Shown: positions 18,277 to 27,683, numbered from the stretch's first letter. The stretch: 64,000 nt of DNA from Archangium lipolyticum (GCF_024623785.1 NZ_JANKBZ010000004.1:248001-312000), one strand, 5' to 3'. Notes: generated by a model not told the origin, from the letters alone. Numbers and translations are program-made.

Positions 18277-18315
18277 AGCCCCGTGTTCCCAAGAGGAACG
18301 CGGGGCTTCGTGTTT
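18277..18315 (+). terminator. intrinsic terminator of atpA
   Basis: The 13-bp stem AGCCCCGTGTTCC / GGAACGCGGGGCT (one T-G wobble) with loop CAAGA is followed by TCGTGTTT. It starts 32 bp after the atpA stop. Confidence 0.85.
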
Positions 18316-18330
18316 CCGCCCGTGTATGCC

Positions 18331-18369
18331 CCCTCTCCCCCTGGGAGAGGGCTGGGGTGAGGGTCATCC
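18331..18369 (+). repeat. dispersed stop-proximal hairpin repeat, copy 2
   Basis: CCCTCTCCC-CCT-GGGAGAGGG plus CTGGGGTGAGGGTCATCC. It lies between the atpA terminator and the converging stop at 18374, ending 4 bp from that stop, so it could serve either gene. Confidence 0.85.
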
Positions 18370-18373
18370 CCAC

Positions 18374-18700
18374 CTACGAGACGACCCGTCCGGCCACCCT
18401 GAGAGCCTTGTCCAGATAACCGGCGAGCTCGCCCAACCGGCCCACCACCTGGACCACGGCGTTCATGTCATCCGCGGCCTGGGAGAGGGCGGCATTGGTC
18501 TCGTGCATGGCGGAGGTGGCCTGCTTGAGCTCGACGGAGTCGGAGGAGAACCGGGCTCCGAGCAGATGCATCATCTGTTCGCGCAGCTTCTTGCCGTGGG
18601 CGAGGTACTCGGCGCGGGCCTCCTGGGGCAGGCTGCCATCCATCGACAGGTCGAAGCTGCGCTCGATGATGCGGGCCAACGTCTGCGTGTCGAAGATCAT
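18374..18700 (-). CDS. conserved hypothetical protein (methyl-accepting-like helix)
   Basis: A 108-residue soluble protein that is almost entirely helical: an N-terminal MIFDTQTLARIIERSFDLSM, then a long heptad-like region (LKQATSAMHETNAALSQAADDMNAVVQVVGRLGELAGYLDKAL). The Ala/Ser-rich heptads recall a short chemotaxis-receptor-like coiled coil, but no HAMP or signalling hairpin is present. It starts 3 bp after the stop of the lipoprotein gene upstream, so they form one operon. No known domain is recognised. Confidence 0.65.
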   Translation of the reverse strand: MIFDTQTLARIIERSFDLSMDGSLPQEARAEYLAHGKKLREQMMHLLGARFSSDSVELKQATSAMHETNAALSQAADDMNAVVQVVGRLGELAGYLDKALRVAGRVVS

Positions 18701-18703
18701 GGC

Positions 18704-19651
18704 TCACTCCGTCTTGGGAGGGTGGATGCGCTGCACGGCGGCGGCGGCGGTCTCCACGCGGCCCTGGAAGGCGCGCATGGCGGCGGAGAGCTCCTCGAAG
18801 GACTCCAGCTGGCGGTCGGTGAGGGCGAAGCGGCGGAGGGCCTCGTGGGCGTCGCGCAGGGCGCGGGCCATCTCCACGGGGTTGGCCACGACGAGGGCCT
18901 CATAGTCCTCGGCGGCCTGGCGGATGTCGGCGAGCACGGCGCGGCGCTCGGCGAGCGAGAGCTTCTCGCGGTGGGTGTTGTAGAACATGACCCGGGAGGC
19001 CAGGGCCTGCCTGGCGCCCGTGAGCCGCTGGGGCCCGAGCACGCCGATCATGTCCGCCTCCAGCAGGTCGATGATGGCGTTCACCCGGGGAGTGCCCTCC
19101 TCGATGCCCTTCTGAAGGGCGGCGCCCTGCTTGTTCTCCAGGTAGAGCGAGGTCACCACGCCCACCAGGGTCGTCAACGGCTCCACGTAGCGGCTGGCGG
19201 TGGTGTCGCCCTTGCCGGCCAGCGTCTGCATCTGCTCGCCGAGCGAGCCGAGCTGGGTGCCCAGGACCTTCGCGCCCTCGGGAAACCGACCCGGCTCCTC
19301 GGAGCCGGCGAGCGTGGCCAGCCGCCCGGCGTAGACGCCCAGCAGCGCGATGGCGTCCATGCGCGCCTGGATGGACTCGGGCGAGAACACCTTGCCCAGC
19401 AGCGGCGTGGGGCCGGCCGCGTCGGTGGCGAGCACCTCCAGGGACGAATCGTACAGACGGTCGTCGAGGTAGAGGTCCCTCTCGAAGCGGTTCATCTGCG
19501 CGTAGTACTGGCCCAGGGCGGCGCTGGCCTGGGAGGAGCCCTGCTGGAAGCGGGCGATGGGCTCCCGGAAGCTGCCGGGCGTCTTGCACCCTGGCAGCAG
19601 CGCCAGCACGAGCGCCAGAGCTGCGCCCGGAACGACTCGCGTCCACGTCAT
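18704..19651 (-). CDS. lipoprotein, helical, function unknown
   Basis: A 315-residue protein from the ATG at 19651 with GGGGAG just upstream. The signal peptide MTWTRVVPGAALALVLALLPGC ends in lipobox LPGC (Cys22). The mature part is helical and rich in Ala, Leu and Glu, with repeated short amphipathic segments and no cysteines or metal-binding motifs visible. It is followed 3 bp later by a small coiled-coil gene, suggesting a two-component envelope unit. Nothing in the neighbourhood indicates a pathway. Confidence 0.7.
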   Translation of the reverse strand: MTWTRVVPGAALALVLALLPGCKTPGSFREPIARFQQGSSQASAALGQYYAQMNRFERDLYLDDRLYDSSLEVLATDAAGPTPLLGKVFSPESIQARMDAIALLGVYAGRLATLAGSEEPGRFPEGAKVLGTQLGSLGEQMQTLAGKGDTTASRYVEPLTTLVGVVTSLYLENKQGAALQKGIEEGTPRVNAIIDLLEADMIGVLGPQRLTGARQALASRVMFYNTHREKLSLAERRAVLADIRQAAEDYEALVVANPVEMARALRDAHEALRRFALTDRQLESFEELSAAMRAFQGRVETAAAAVQRIHPPKTE

Positions 19652-19810
19652 CGGCTCCCCCTGCGGCTGTGAGACGTACGTCCTCCCCCAGCCTACCGCT
19701 TCGGGCAGACAGCCGAGCACATCGGCCCCGGGTGCTCACCGCTAGCCAACAGGACGCGAGACGTGGCCGGGTCCGATTTCCAACGCTCTCCCGGCCACCA
19801 CCACGACCGC

Positions 19811-20665
19811 TCAGCCGCGCAGGCGGGGGAGGATGGCGCGCAGGCTCGTGTCCATGCCGCCCCGGGCCCCGAGCGCCGTGATGGCCCGGCGCTCGTACTC
19901 GAGCACATTGGCGCGGGCCACCAGCTGCACGCTGGCGCCGAGCGCCGCGGGCAGCGCCAGGTCCAGCTCGAAGATGTCCCCGGCCACCAGCGTCGTCTCC
20001 GGCGAGGTGTCCGTCTCGCTCCAGATGCGGCGCAGTGCCTCGTAGTAGCGGCCCCGGCGCAGGTAGATGGGACGCACCAGCGCGCCCTCCACCCGCATCG
20101 TGTCGGGCACGGCATCGAAGACGGCGTCGGACGTGGCGGGAGACTCGATGAGGAACTTGCGCGCGTCACCGGACACGCGCAGACGCTCGCGGCCACGCGG
20201 GGCCAGCTTCGTCAGCTTGGCCTCCACCGCGTCCGTGTGCGCGTTGGTGACGACGTGCACGGGCAGCCCGGTGTCCAGCAGCGCCTCCAGCACCTCCTTG
20301 GCCTCGGGCTTGAAGGCCATGGCCGTGCGCGCGTAGGCCTCGCGGTAGAGGTCGTCCAGCAGCTTCGCGCGCTCGGCCTTGTCGGGCAGCACCCCCAGCT
20401 TGTCGCACAGCCGGCGCGCCACGAAGTTGGACAGCAGGTACGGGTCCGCCACGGCCGGCGCCACGATGCGGCCGCCCACATCCCAGCCGTGCTCCTCGGA
20501 GCTGCTCACCACCTCCGCCTCCACCCCGGCCCAGCCCGCCTCCATCACATCGCGGCCGAGCACCTCGGACAGGCGGCGGCGGAAGTGCTCGACGAAGGGG
20601 GCACCCTCCGCCACCACGTCCGTGAAGGTTCCGTCGAAATCCAACACCACGCATCGAATCGCCAT
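19811..20665 (-). CDS. HAD-superfamily hydrolase
   Basis: A 284-residue cytoplasmic protein from the ATG at 20665. Motif I is VVLDFDGTFTDV (Asp9, Asp11), motif II lies at VTNAHTD, and the motif IV acidic pair is in VAGDIFELDLALPAALG, all in HAD order, with a large cap domain between motifs I and II. HAD enzymes usually hydrolyse phosphate esters; the substrate cannot be predicted. It is larger than simple phosphoglycolate phosphatases. The gene is divergent from the structured gene-free stretch at 20.7-21.1 kb and its promoter should lie there. Confidence 0.85.
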   Translation of the reverse strand: MAIRCVVLDFDGTFTDVVAEGAPFVEHFRRRLSEVLGRDVMEAGWAGVEAEVVSSSEEHGWDVGGRIVAPAVADPYLLSNFVARRLCDKLGVLPDKAERAKLLDDLYREAYARTAMAFKPEAKEVLEALLDTGLPVHVVTNAHTDAVEAKLTKLAPRGRERLRVSGDARKFLIESPATSDAVFDAVPDTMRVEGALVRPIYLRRGRYYEALRRIWSETDTSPETTLVAGDIFELDLALPAALGASVQLVARANVLEYERRAITALGARGGMDTSLRAILPRLRG

Positions 20666-20764
20666 CGTCCTGAGTCCTCGCGCTGTCGCAGGAAGTGGGA
20701 AATAGGCGCCCTTTCCCCCTGGAATCAAGCCGGGGCGCGTCAGGGAGGCGAGGGAACCACCTGC

Positions 20765-21050
20765 CGGGCAGACGTGTCAGACCCTCCGTGTAGAACGAGT
20801 CCATGGTCGGTGGAGGAACCGTGGGCCCTGGCTCTGGGGAGATGCCGGGGCCCACGGGGATGTCAGACCCTCCATGTAGACCCACGAATGTCGGCGCAGT
20901 TCAGGCGCCGCGTGCTTCGGCGGTCCCCTGGGAAGGCCGCTGGAGCAGCATGGCAGTAAGGCTGCACTTCCGCCGGGCACCTCTTGGGTGCGAAGGCGGC
21001 GGGGGCGGCGCGTCCGGATCCCCTCCCCGGGCGCGCCGCCTCATCTTTTT
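20765..21050 (+). other. structured gene-free stretch, candidate small RNA or mobile repeat
   Basis: This 286-bp stretch holds no convincing reading frame but much symmetry. A 20-bp sequence, TGTCAGACCCTCC(G/A)TGTAGA, occurs twice (20775-20794 and 20861-20880, one mismatch). Between the copies lies a perfect 10-bp inverted repeat CCGTGGGCCC / GGGCCCACGG (20819-20828 and 20848-20857). A further hairpin, GCACC-TCTTG-GGTGC, sits inside CCGCC/GGCGG around 20970-21000. A strong intrinsic terminator closes the region on the + strand. No + strand protein gene exists upstream for that terminator to serve, which is why a small RNA is proposed; a repeat element is the alternative. Confidence 0.45.
21004..21050 (+). 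terminator. strong intrinsic terminator without an upstream gene
   Basis: Stem GGCGGCGCG / CGCGCCGCC, extended inward by T-G, C-G, C-G, G-C and G-C pairs to 14 bp, loop ATCCCCTCC (21018-21026), followed by TCATCTTTTT. It reads in the + direction 115 bp before the TetR gene. Confidence 0.75.
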
Positions 21051-21149
21051 CGAATCAGGACAAGCCAGGGTCGAGCCCTCTCCGGGGGGCCGCTGAGCCC
21101 TTCCCACCCCTGCCTTCCAGGACGAATGGGTTGCGCCGCGCCCAAAAAC

Positions 21150-21177
21150 TGAGCATGCTCACAAATGAGCATGGTCA
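21150..21177 (+). promoter_or_regulatory. palindromic operator overlapping the TetR start codon
   Basis: TGAGCATGCTCA (21150-21161) is a perfect 12-bp palindrome. TGAGCATGGTCA (21166-21177) repeats it with one change and contains the start codons at 21165 and 21171. The centres are 16 bp apart, suiting two dimers of a TetR-type repressor. The placement suggests autoregulation of the operon. Confidence 0.6.
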
Positions 21178-21857
21178 CTTCTCGAAAAGGAAGCTCCCCC
21201 GGAGAGGACGCCGAGGCGCCCGGACTGAGGGAGCGAAACAAGCAGGAGAAGCTGGAGCGCATCCGGGAGGCGGCGCGGGAGCTCTTCCAGGAGAAGGGCT
21301 TCGCGGAGACGACGACGCGGGAGATCGCCCAGCGGGCGGGCGTGGGGACGGGGACGCTGTTCCTCTACGCGCGGACGAAGGAGGAGCTGCTGATGCTGGT
21401 GCTCGCGGAGCGGGTGGAGGCGGTGCAGGAGGAGCGCTTCCGCACGCTGCCCCGGGAGGCCCCGCTGCTCGAGCAGTTGCTGCACGTCTTCGAGGGCTTC
21501 TTCAGCTTCTACGCGAAGGAGCCGGGGCTGGCGCGCACGTTCATCCGGGAGCTGCTCTTCCTGGAGCCGGGGCCGGCGGGTGAGCGCATGCAATTGGAGC
21601 GGACCTTCGCGGCGAGGCTGGCGGAGCTGGTGGTGGCGGCACGCGAGCGCGGCGAGGTGGCGCCGGAGGTGGACCTGGAGGTGGCTGGCTTCAATCTCTT
21701 CTCGCTGTACATCACGACGTTGATCGCCTGGCTGTCCGGGGCATTGGGCCCTGGGGAGAGCTGGCGGCCAATGCTCGAACGCACGCTCGCGCTCCAGCTC
21801 CGGGGCTTCGGGCCGGGCGCGGACACCTCTCCCCGGAAGAAGCGGAGACAGTCATGA
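21165..21857 (+). CDS. TetR-family transcriptional regulator
   Basis: A 230-residue protein. The N-terminal helix-turn-helix (about 25-75) reads IREAARELFQEKGFAETTTREIAQRAGVGTGTLFLYARTKEELL, a textbook TetR DNA-binding domain; the C-terminal half is a helical ligand-binding domain. No Shine-Dalgarno site precedes ATG 21165 or 21171, so the mRNA may be leaderless. The start overlaps a double palindrome, suggesting self-repression. The stop overlaps the ATG of the Coq4-like gene (ATGA), so both are controlled together. The C-terminus is basic (PRKKRRQS). The ligand is unknown. Confidence 0.9.
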   Translation: MSMVTSRKGSSPGEDAEAPGLRERNKQEKLERIREAARELFQEKGFAETTTREIAQRAGVGTGTLFLYARTKEELLMLVLAERVEAVQEERFRTLPREAPLLEQLLHVFEGFFSFYAKEPGLARTFIRELLFLEPGPAGERMQLERTFAARLAELVVAARERGEVAPEVDLEVAGFNLFSLYITTLIAWLSGALGPGESWRPMLERTLALQLRGFGPGADTSPRKKRRQS

Positions 21858-22441
21858 GCCAGGAGGCGGCCCTCACGTTGAGGCAGGCGCGCGAGCAGTA
21901 TTTCGAGGAGAACGGCTTCGGCCAGGGGGGCAACTACGACGAGCGCTGGGTGCGGGTGGACGTAGGACCATTGCCGGTGTGGTTCCCCAACTCGGCGGAG
22001 CGGGTGCGGGCGCTGCGCTTCCATGATCTGCACCACGTGCTGACGGGCTATCGCACGGACTTCCCGGGGGAGTGCGAGATCTCCGCCTGGGAGATCGGTG
22101 GCGGGTGCACGGACCATTGGGCGGCCTGGGGGCTGAACCTGGCGGGGATGGGGGCGGGACTGTTCTTCATGCCGCGCCGGGTGGCGAGGGCCTTCCAGCG
22201 GGGCCGGCACACGGGCAACCTCTACCGGACCGAGTACGGCGACGTGCTGCTGGGGAAGACGGTGGAGGAGCTGCGGCGGGAGCGAGGGCTCGAGGGGCCG
22301 GTACCCGCGCCGACGACGAAGGACCAACTGGCCTTCGCGGGCTGGTCGTGCGCGGCCCTGCTCGTATCGGCACTGGCAGCGATGGTGACACTGACACCGC
22401 TGGTGCTGGGAGCCTGGCTGCTGGCCCACCTGCTGCGCTGA
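21854..22441 (+). CDS. Coq4-like protein with C-terminal membrane segments
   Basis: A 195-residue protein containing the Coq4 signature HDxxHx11E exactly: His57, Asp58, His61 and Glu73 (HDLHHVLTGYR.......E), which binds a metal in Coq4. In eukaryotes Coq4 acts in the ubiquinone biosynthesis complex; bacterial relatives are poorly characterised. The C-terminal 40 residues form one long hydrophobic region (CAALLVSALAAMVTLTPLVLGAWLLAHLL), probably two short helices anchoring it in the inner membrane, which ordinary Coq4 lacks. Translation is coupled to the TetR gene by ATGA. Whether it works in quinone or lipid metabolism is unresolved. Confidence 0.72.
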   Translation: MSQEAALTLRQAREQYFEENGFGQGGNYDERWVRVDVGPLPVWFPNSAERVRALRFHDLHHVLTGYRTDFPGECEISAWEIGGGCTDHWAAWGLNLAGMGAGLFFMPRRVARAFQRGRHTGNLYRTEYGDVLLGKTVEELRRERGLEGPVPAPTTKDQLAFAGWSCAALLVSALAAMVTLTPLVLGAWLLAHLLR

Positions 22442-22498
22442 AGCGGCACGAGGGAGTAGACTCGGAGCTCCAACCCCGAGCGCCGAGGAGGCCCCTGG

Positions 22499-23338
22499 AT
22501 GGAGCGGACAGCGAGCGACACGGAGAAGCGCCGCCGCGCGCGGCGACCGTGGTGGCTGCTGGCGGGCTCGCTGGGGGTGTTGGGAGTGGGTGGATGGCTG
22601 GCGTCGCGCTCCATTTCCTCGCTGGTGACGCGGGTGGAGCAACTGGAGCGCGAGGCGGCCGACTCCGAGGCACGGGTGGCGGAGCTGCAGGTGCTGCGGG
22701 ACAGCATGGCGCGGCGGCTGCGGGTGATGGAGCAGCAGCAGCAGCAGGGACTCACCGCGGCGCTCGGCAAGAAGGCGGTGGAACCGGGGACGCAGCTCGC
22801 GAAGCGGGAGGCGGCGCGAGCGGAGCTGGAGCCGCTGCTGAAGACGGAGCTCGAGAAGGGCGAGGCCTTCCTGGAGGAGGCCGAGGGCCGGCTGCGGGTG
22901 GAGCTGGCGGAACATCTGCTCTTCGAGCCACGCAAGACGGCCCTGACCTCCGGGGGTGTGGAGCTGCTGACGCGGGTGGGAGCGAAGCTGGGAGGCGTGG
23001 AGGGGCACCTGGTGCAGGTGGCGGTGCACACGGACGCGGAGTGGGAGACACCGGAGCCGGCGGCCCTACCGACGAGCTGGGGGCTATCAGCGGCGCGCGC
23101 GGTGACGGTGGTGCACTTCCTCGGGGACAAGGTGAAGCTGCCGCCGGAGAAGCTGGTAGCGGCGGGTTACGGACAATACCACCCGGTGGTGCCGGATGAT
23201 GGACCGCAGGCGCGGGAGCGGAACCGGAGACTGGAGCTCCAGTTGATGCCCGCACCGCCGCCGCGCCAACCCGCACCGCCGCCGCCAGCGCCGGCGGACC
23301 TGCGCATGGCGAAAAAACGAACCTCTCCGAAACGGTGA
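22499..23338 (+). CDS. OmpA/MotB-domain protein with N-terminal membrane anchor
   Basis: A 279-residue protein. A basic N-terminus (EKRRRARRPWWLL) precedes one transmembrane helix (about 19-40), then a coiled coil (VEQLEREAADSEARVAELQ) with a glutamine run coded by CAG repeats (about 22,733-22,747). The C-terminal OmpA-like domain (about 145-250) carries the peptidoglycan-binding pattern SAARAVTVVHFL...KLVAAGYGQYHPV....ERNRRLEL. Topology suggests an inner-membrane protein binding the cell wall from the periplasm. The tail is proline-rich then basic. It follows the Coq4-like gene by 57 bp. A hairpin repeat follows the stop by 11 bp. Confidence 0.85.
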   Translation: MERTASDTEKRRRARRPWWLLAGSLGVLGVGGWLASRSISSLVTRVEQLEREAADSEARVAELQVLRDSMARRLRVMEQQQQQGLTAALGKKAVEPGTQLAKREAARAELEPLLKTELEKGEAFLEEAEGRLRVELAEHLLFEPRKTALTSGGVELLTRVGAKLGGVEGHLVQVAVHTDAEWETPEPAALPTSWGLSAARAVTVVHFLGDKVKLPPEKLVAAGYGQYHPVVPDDGPQARERNRRLELQLMPAPPPRQPAPPPPAPADLRMAKKRTSPKR

Positions 23339-23349
23339 CCCCCATCATC

Positions 23350-23387
23350 CCCTCTCCCTCCGGGAGAGGGACGGGGTGAGGGTATCC
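23350..23387 (+). repeat. dispersed stop-proximal hairpin repeat, copy 3
   Basis: CCCTCTCCC-TCC-GGGAGAGGG plus ACGGGGTGAGGGTATCC, beginning 11 bp after the stop at 23338, in the direction of that gene. Confidence 0.85.
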
Positions 23388-23454
23388 GAGGAACCCGGGC
23401 AGCACCGAGGCACTCGCCGTACCGGGGAAGTGTCCACGCTAGAGTTCCGCTCCC

Positions 23455-24941
<1,487 letters not shown>

Positions 24942-25024
24942 GGAAAATGCCCTGAATAAATAGGGCAGGCGGACGTCCGAGCCCCAGGTCACCCACTTCC
25001 ATCCCCATCCCTGGAGGGCGCTCC

Positions 25025-25930
25025 GTGCCCCACCTCCGGCAATTGCTGTGCGCGGCCCTGACGACGGGCCTGATCCTCTCCTCTGGCACGGCGGAGGCCC
25101 GCTTCGGCAAGCGCTCGTCCGACGACGGAGACTCCAAGTCAGACAAGGTCCACGACGCCACCCCGGTGGGCCAGAGCGGTGGCGGTAGCGATGGGGGGAG
25201 CGGGGGGTCGTACAACTCCGGCTCCAACGACTCGAACACCCGCTCGGACATCGATACGGCCCTGTCCGTGCTCTCCTTCCTCGTCGACGTCGCCCACGTG
25301 GCCAGCGAGGTCCATGAGGCGACGTACTACCCGCCGCCCGCGCCGCCCCCGCCCGTGACGGTGCAGCAGGAGGTGGTCGAGCAACGGCAGCCCCAGGAGA
25401 CACGCTCGCGCAACCTGTTGCTGTTCCGGACGGGGGTCGAGGGCCAGGCGCTGGGAGGCGGCGCCGCGGTGGCGCTGAACCTGGGCCTCGAGGGGCTGCA
25501 CTGGGGCGTGGGTGGAGCGATGACGTCGCTGGAGCTGCCCACGGATGACGGAACGGCGGGGACGGACAAGCTGGAGCTGTACGCGGTGCACCTGACGTAC
25601 GCGCTGCTCACCAGCGACAAGGGCCGGCTGCGCGCCGAGGCGGGCGTGGCCGGAGCGAGGGCACCGGACGTGTCCCTGGTGGGCCCGAGCATCGCCCTGT
25701 CCTTCGAGAAGTGCCTGTTCGGCGCGATGGACCTGGAAGGCCGCGCGCAGCTCGTCCCCGTGCCGTACATGCAGCTGGACGCCCAGGCGGGGCTCGGGCT
25801 GCACATGGGCATCCTGACGCTGCGGGGTGGCTGGCGCTGGATGCTGCTGAATGACCGGGGCCTGGCGGGTGGAGACGCCAACCAGGACGTCCTCAGTGGT
25901 CCCTACGTAGGCCTCGGTCTGAACATCTGA
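25025..25930 (+). CDS. exported outer-membrane beta-barrel-like protein
   Basis: A 301-residue protein starting at GTG 25025, with GGAGGG about 8 bases upstream. A Sec signal (ending near TAEA) is followed by a Gly/Ser/Asp-rich low-complexity region (GSDGGSGGSYNSGSNDSNT), a hydrophobic helix (ALSVLSFLVDVAHVASEV), a proline run (PPPAPPPP), and a C-terminal domain of amphipathic strands (LNLGLEGLHWGVGGAM, LRAEAGVAGARA, GLGLHMGILTLRGGW) ending YVGLGLNI. The pattern fits a small outer-membrane barrel with a periplasmic N-terminal extension. No known family is recognised. The following stop-proximal hairpin separates it from the convergent nucleotidyltransferase gene. Confidence 0.65.
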   Translation: MPHLRQLLCAALTTGLILSSGTAEARFGKRSSDDGDSKSDKVHDATPVGQSGGGSDGGSGGSYNSGSNDSNTRSDIDTALSVLSFLVDVAHVASEVHEATYYPPPAPPPPVTVQQEVVEQRQPQETRSRNLLLFRTGVEGQALGGGAAVALNLGLEGLHWGVGGAMTSLELPTDDGTAGTDKLELYAVHLTYALLTSDKGRLRAEAGVAGARAPDVSLVGPSIALSFEKCLFGAMDLEGRAQLVPVPYMQLDAQAGLGLHMGILTLRGGWRWMLLNDRGLAGGDANQDVLSGPYVGLGLNI

Positions 25931-25937
25931 CGTCTCC

Positions 25938-25976
25938 CCCTCTCCCTCTGGGAGAGGGAAAGGGTGAGGGTCTTCC
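25938..25976 (+). repeat. dispersed stop-proximal hairpin repeat, copy 4
   Basis: CCCTCTCCC-TCT-GGGAGAGGG plus AAAGGGTGAGGGTCTTCC, starting 7 bp after the stop at 25930 and ending 12 bp before the converging stop at 25988. The flank (cgcgtcccgggctc) matches the flank of copy 1. Confidence 0.85.
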
Positions 25977-25987
25977 GCGTCCCGGGC

Positions 25988-26680
25988 TCACTTTCCAGAC
26001 AGTCCCTCGGAAGAGGCCTCCATGGGAGCGGAGGCCCCCGAGCCCGCGCTCGCCCCCGCGGAGGACTCGCTCTTCTTGCCCCGGCGCTTGGGCGGCGGAG
26101 CGAGCTTCGGCGCGGAGCCGAACAGGCGCTCGTAGGTCTCCGGGGTGTTGATGTTGACGACGACGCCCGGGTCCTTCACGGGGATGCGGCGCAGCTGCAC
26201 GCCGCGTAGCGCGCCCTCGAGCTGTGTCTCGCCCGAGTCCCGCAGCCGCTCGGCGGCGGCCCGCGACAGGACGATGGGGTAGCCGGAGGCTCCCTCGTAC
26301 TCGGGACGCAACCCCTCCACGGAGTCACCGAGCGCCTTGATGAGCGACTTGAGGGTGGAGGCCCGAAGGGCGGGCATGTCCACGGGGTGGAGGAGCACCA
26401 TGTCCGCGCCTTCCTCGAAGGCCTCCTCCAACCCGGCCTTCACCGAGGCGAGCTGACCGTCCTGCCACTGCTCACTCTCCACCAGATGAACGGCGGGGTG
26501 CTGGTCCCTGACGGCATCGGCGTCCTTGCCAATGACGCCGAGGACCGTACAGCCCGCCTTGCCAAACGTCGACGCGAGCGATTGGAGGAAGCTTCTGCCC
26601 CCCTCGTGCTCGATGAGCGCCTTGGGATAGCCCATCTTCCTGGACTCGCCCGCGGCGAGGATGATTGCCACAGCCTTCAT
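25988..26680 (-). CDS. MobA-like NTP transferase domain protein
   Basis: A 230-residue protein from the ATG at 26680, with GGAGG about 6 bases upstream. The N-terminal sequence MKAVAIILAAGESRKMGYPKALIEHEG is the nucleotide-binding signature (LAAGxSxRMGxxK) of MobA/MocA nucleotidyltransferases, with the metal-binding HPVDMP near residue 100 and NINTPETYERLFG near residue 190. Relatives transfer CMP or GMP to molybdopterin or cap sugar phosphates; no molybdenum cofactor genes lie nearby, so the substrate is open. The last 35 residues are a basic and Ser/Ala-rich tail (PKRRGKKSESSAGASAGSG) not found in the core enzyme. Confidence 0.82.
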   Translation of the reverse strand: MKAVAIILAAGESRKMGYPKALIEHEGGRSFLQSLASTFGKAGCTVLGVIGKDADAVRDQHPAVHLVESEQWQDGQLASVKAGLEEAFEEGADMVLLHPVDMPALRASTLKSLIKALGDSVEGLRPEYEGASGYPIVLSRAAAERLRDSGETQLEGALRGVQLRRIPVKDPGVVVNINTPETYERLFGSAPKLAPPPKRRGKKSESSAGASAGSGASAPMEASSEGLSGK

Positions 26681-27133
26681 GCCACGCCTCCTCAAGCCCC
26701 GCCGTTCAGGCGCGGGGACGACCACCCACACCCTGGCAAGCGTGGAGCGATCTGGCCGCGACCCCAGGGGCAGGTCGTTGGGAAGACGGCATTCGGAGAG
26801 CCCCAGATGTTAGCCATACGTGGAAGTGATTGGTGATTCCGCCCATGAGCGAACTTCCCGCTCTCATCACCCCATGGGAGGTGACGCCGGCTCTCATGGG
26901 ATGGGCTCTGAGCGGCGGCGAGCCGCTCCTGAGAATTCGTACAGGAACCGTCACGGGAGAGACATCGTCCTCGTTCCGAGGGACGGGGGTGGGCGCCACT
27001 GGCGCTGACGCGCGGGGCTCTCGACCACCCGGAGCATCCCCGGTGGCGGAGCTCACCGGAGGCAAGGCGTGGGCGTGAGGGACCCCTCCTGGGCAGGGCC
27101 CCGCACCGCCATTCGTCGTGTAACGGACGCGCG
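26681..27133. other. gene-free stretch
   Basis: I see no supported gene in these 453 bases. A short + frame at 26845-27078 would encode 77 residues, but it has mixed third-position composition and no binding site. Two near-identical bits (ctctcat...atggga/ggatgg) occur around 26870-26910. It should hold the promoter of the nucleotidyltransferase gene. Confidence 0.4.
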
Positions 27134-27460
27134 CTAGTGCAGCCAGGAGGAGCGCGAGCCCTGCCCGCCCGGAACGAGGACGAGCCGCGAGGGCCGCTCG
27201 CCTGCAATTCCTTCCGAGGCAATGGCCGCGCGGGCAGTCAGAATTTCAGACATGCGGGCCAGTGGGAGCGTGGACCAGATGCGGTGCAGCTCCTCCTCGG
27301 AGACGTGGCCGAGCACCTCGCCGTGTCGCTCATCCACCACTGGCAACAGGTGCACGCCGTAACGGTGCATCACTTCGAGCGCACGCATCACCGTGTCGCG
27401 CGGATAGAGGATGATGTCTGGCATTGCAACAATCTGCGTTTCGACGTTTCTGCGCGACAC
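27134..27460 (-). CDS. CBS-domain protein
   Basis: A 108-residue protein. The GTG at 27460 is chosen because GGAGG lies 5 bases before it; an earlier GTG at 27466 overlaps that site. The first CBS motif is clear (DTVMRALEVMHRYGVHLLPVVDERHGEVLGHVSEEELHR); the second half (MSEILTARAAIA..) is short and may be only a partial motif, so dimerisation would be needed for a full nucleotide-binding cleft. CBS pairs sense adenine nucleotides. It stands alone, with no obvious catalytic partner. Confidence 0.75.
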   Translation of the reverse strand: MSRRNVETQIVAMPDIILYPRDTVMRALEVMHRYGVHLLPVVDERHGEVLGHVSEEELHRIWSTLPLARMSEILTARAAIASEGIAGERPSRLVLVPGGQGSRSSWLH

Positions 27461-27608
27461 GGGCACCTCCAGGAAGGAAGCCGCTCAGGTTCTCCCGGGC
27501 CTGTAGCAATCCCCCTGCCGCTCCCCTGGCACCCTCCTCACCAGGCGCGGCCTCAGAGGGAGGGGCATACGGCCCGTACGCGCCATTCCACTGTCCGCTG
27601 GAAAGGCG

Positions 27609-27647
27609 GAGGGGCCGCGCCGGTAGAAATGACCGGGGCGGCCCCTC
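27609..27647 (-). terminator. intrinsic terminator of Hint lipoprotein 1
   Basis: A 16-bp stem GAGGGGCCGCGCCGGT / ACCGGGGCGGCCCCTC (one mismatch) with a 7-base loop, 37 bp after the stop at 27684; on the minus strand it is followed by CGCCTTTCC. Confidence 0.75.
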
Positions 27648-27683
27648 GAGGAGTTCAGGGACTCGGGCGGGAAGGACGCGTGC

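Noticed and set aside
22733-22747. CAG triplet run coding five glutamines in the OmpA-domain gene
   Set aside because: Too short to be treated as a functional microsatellite; it is noted as composition only.
26845-27078. Short + strand frame in the 453-bp gene-free stretch (77 residues)
   Set aside because: Third-position GC is low for this DNA, there is no ribosome-binding site, and the product has no domain or signal peptide.
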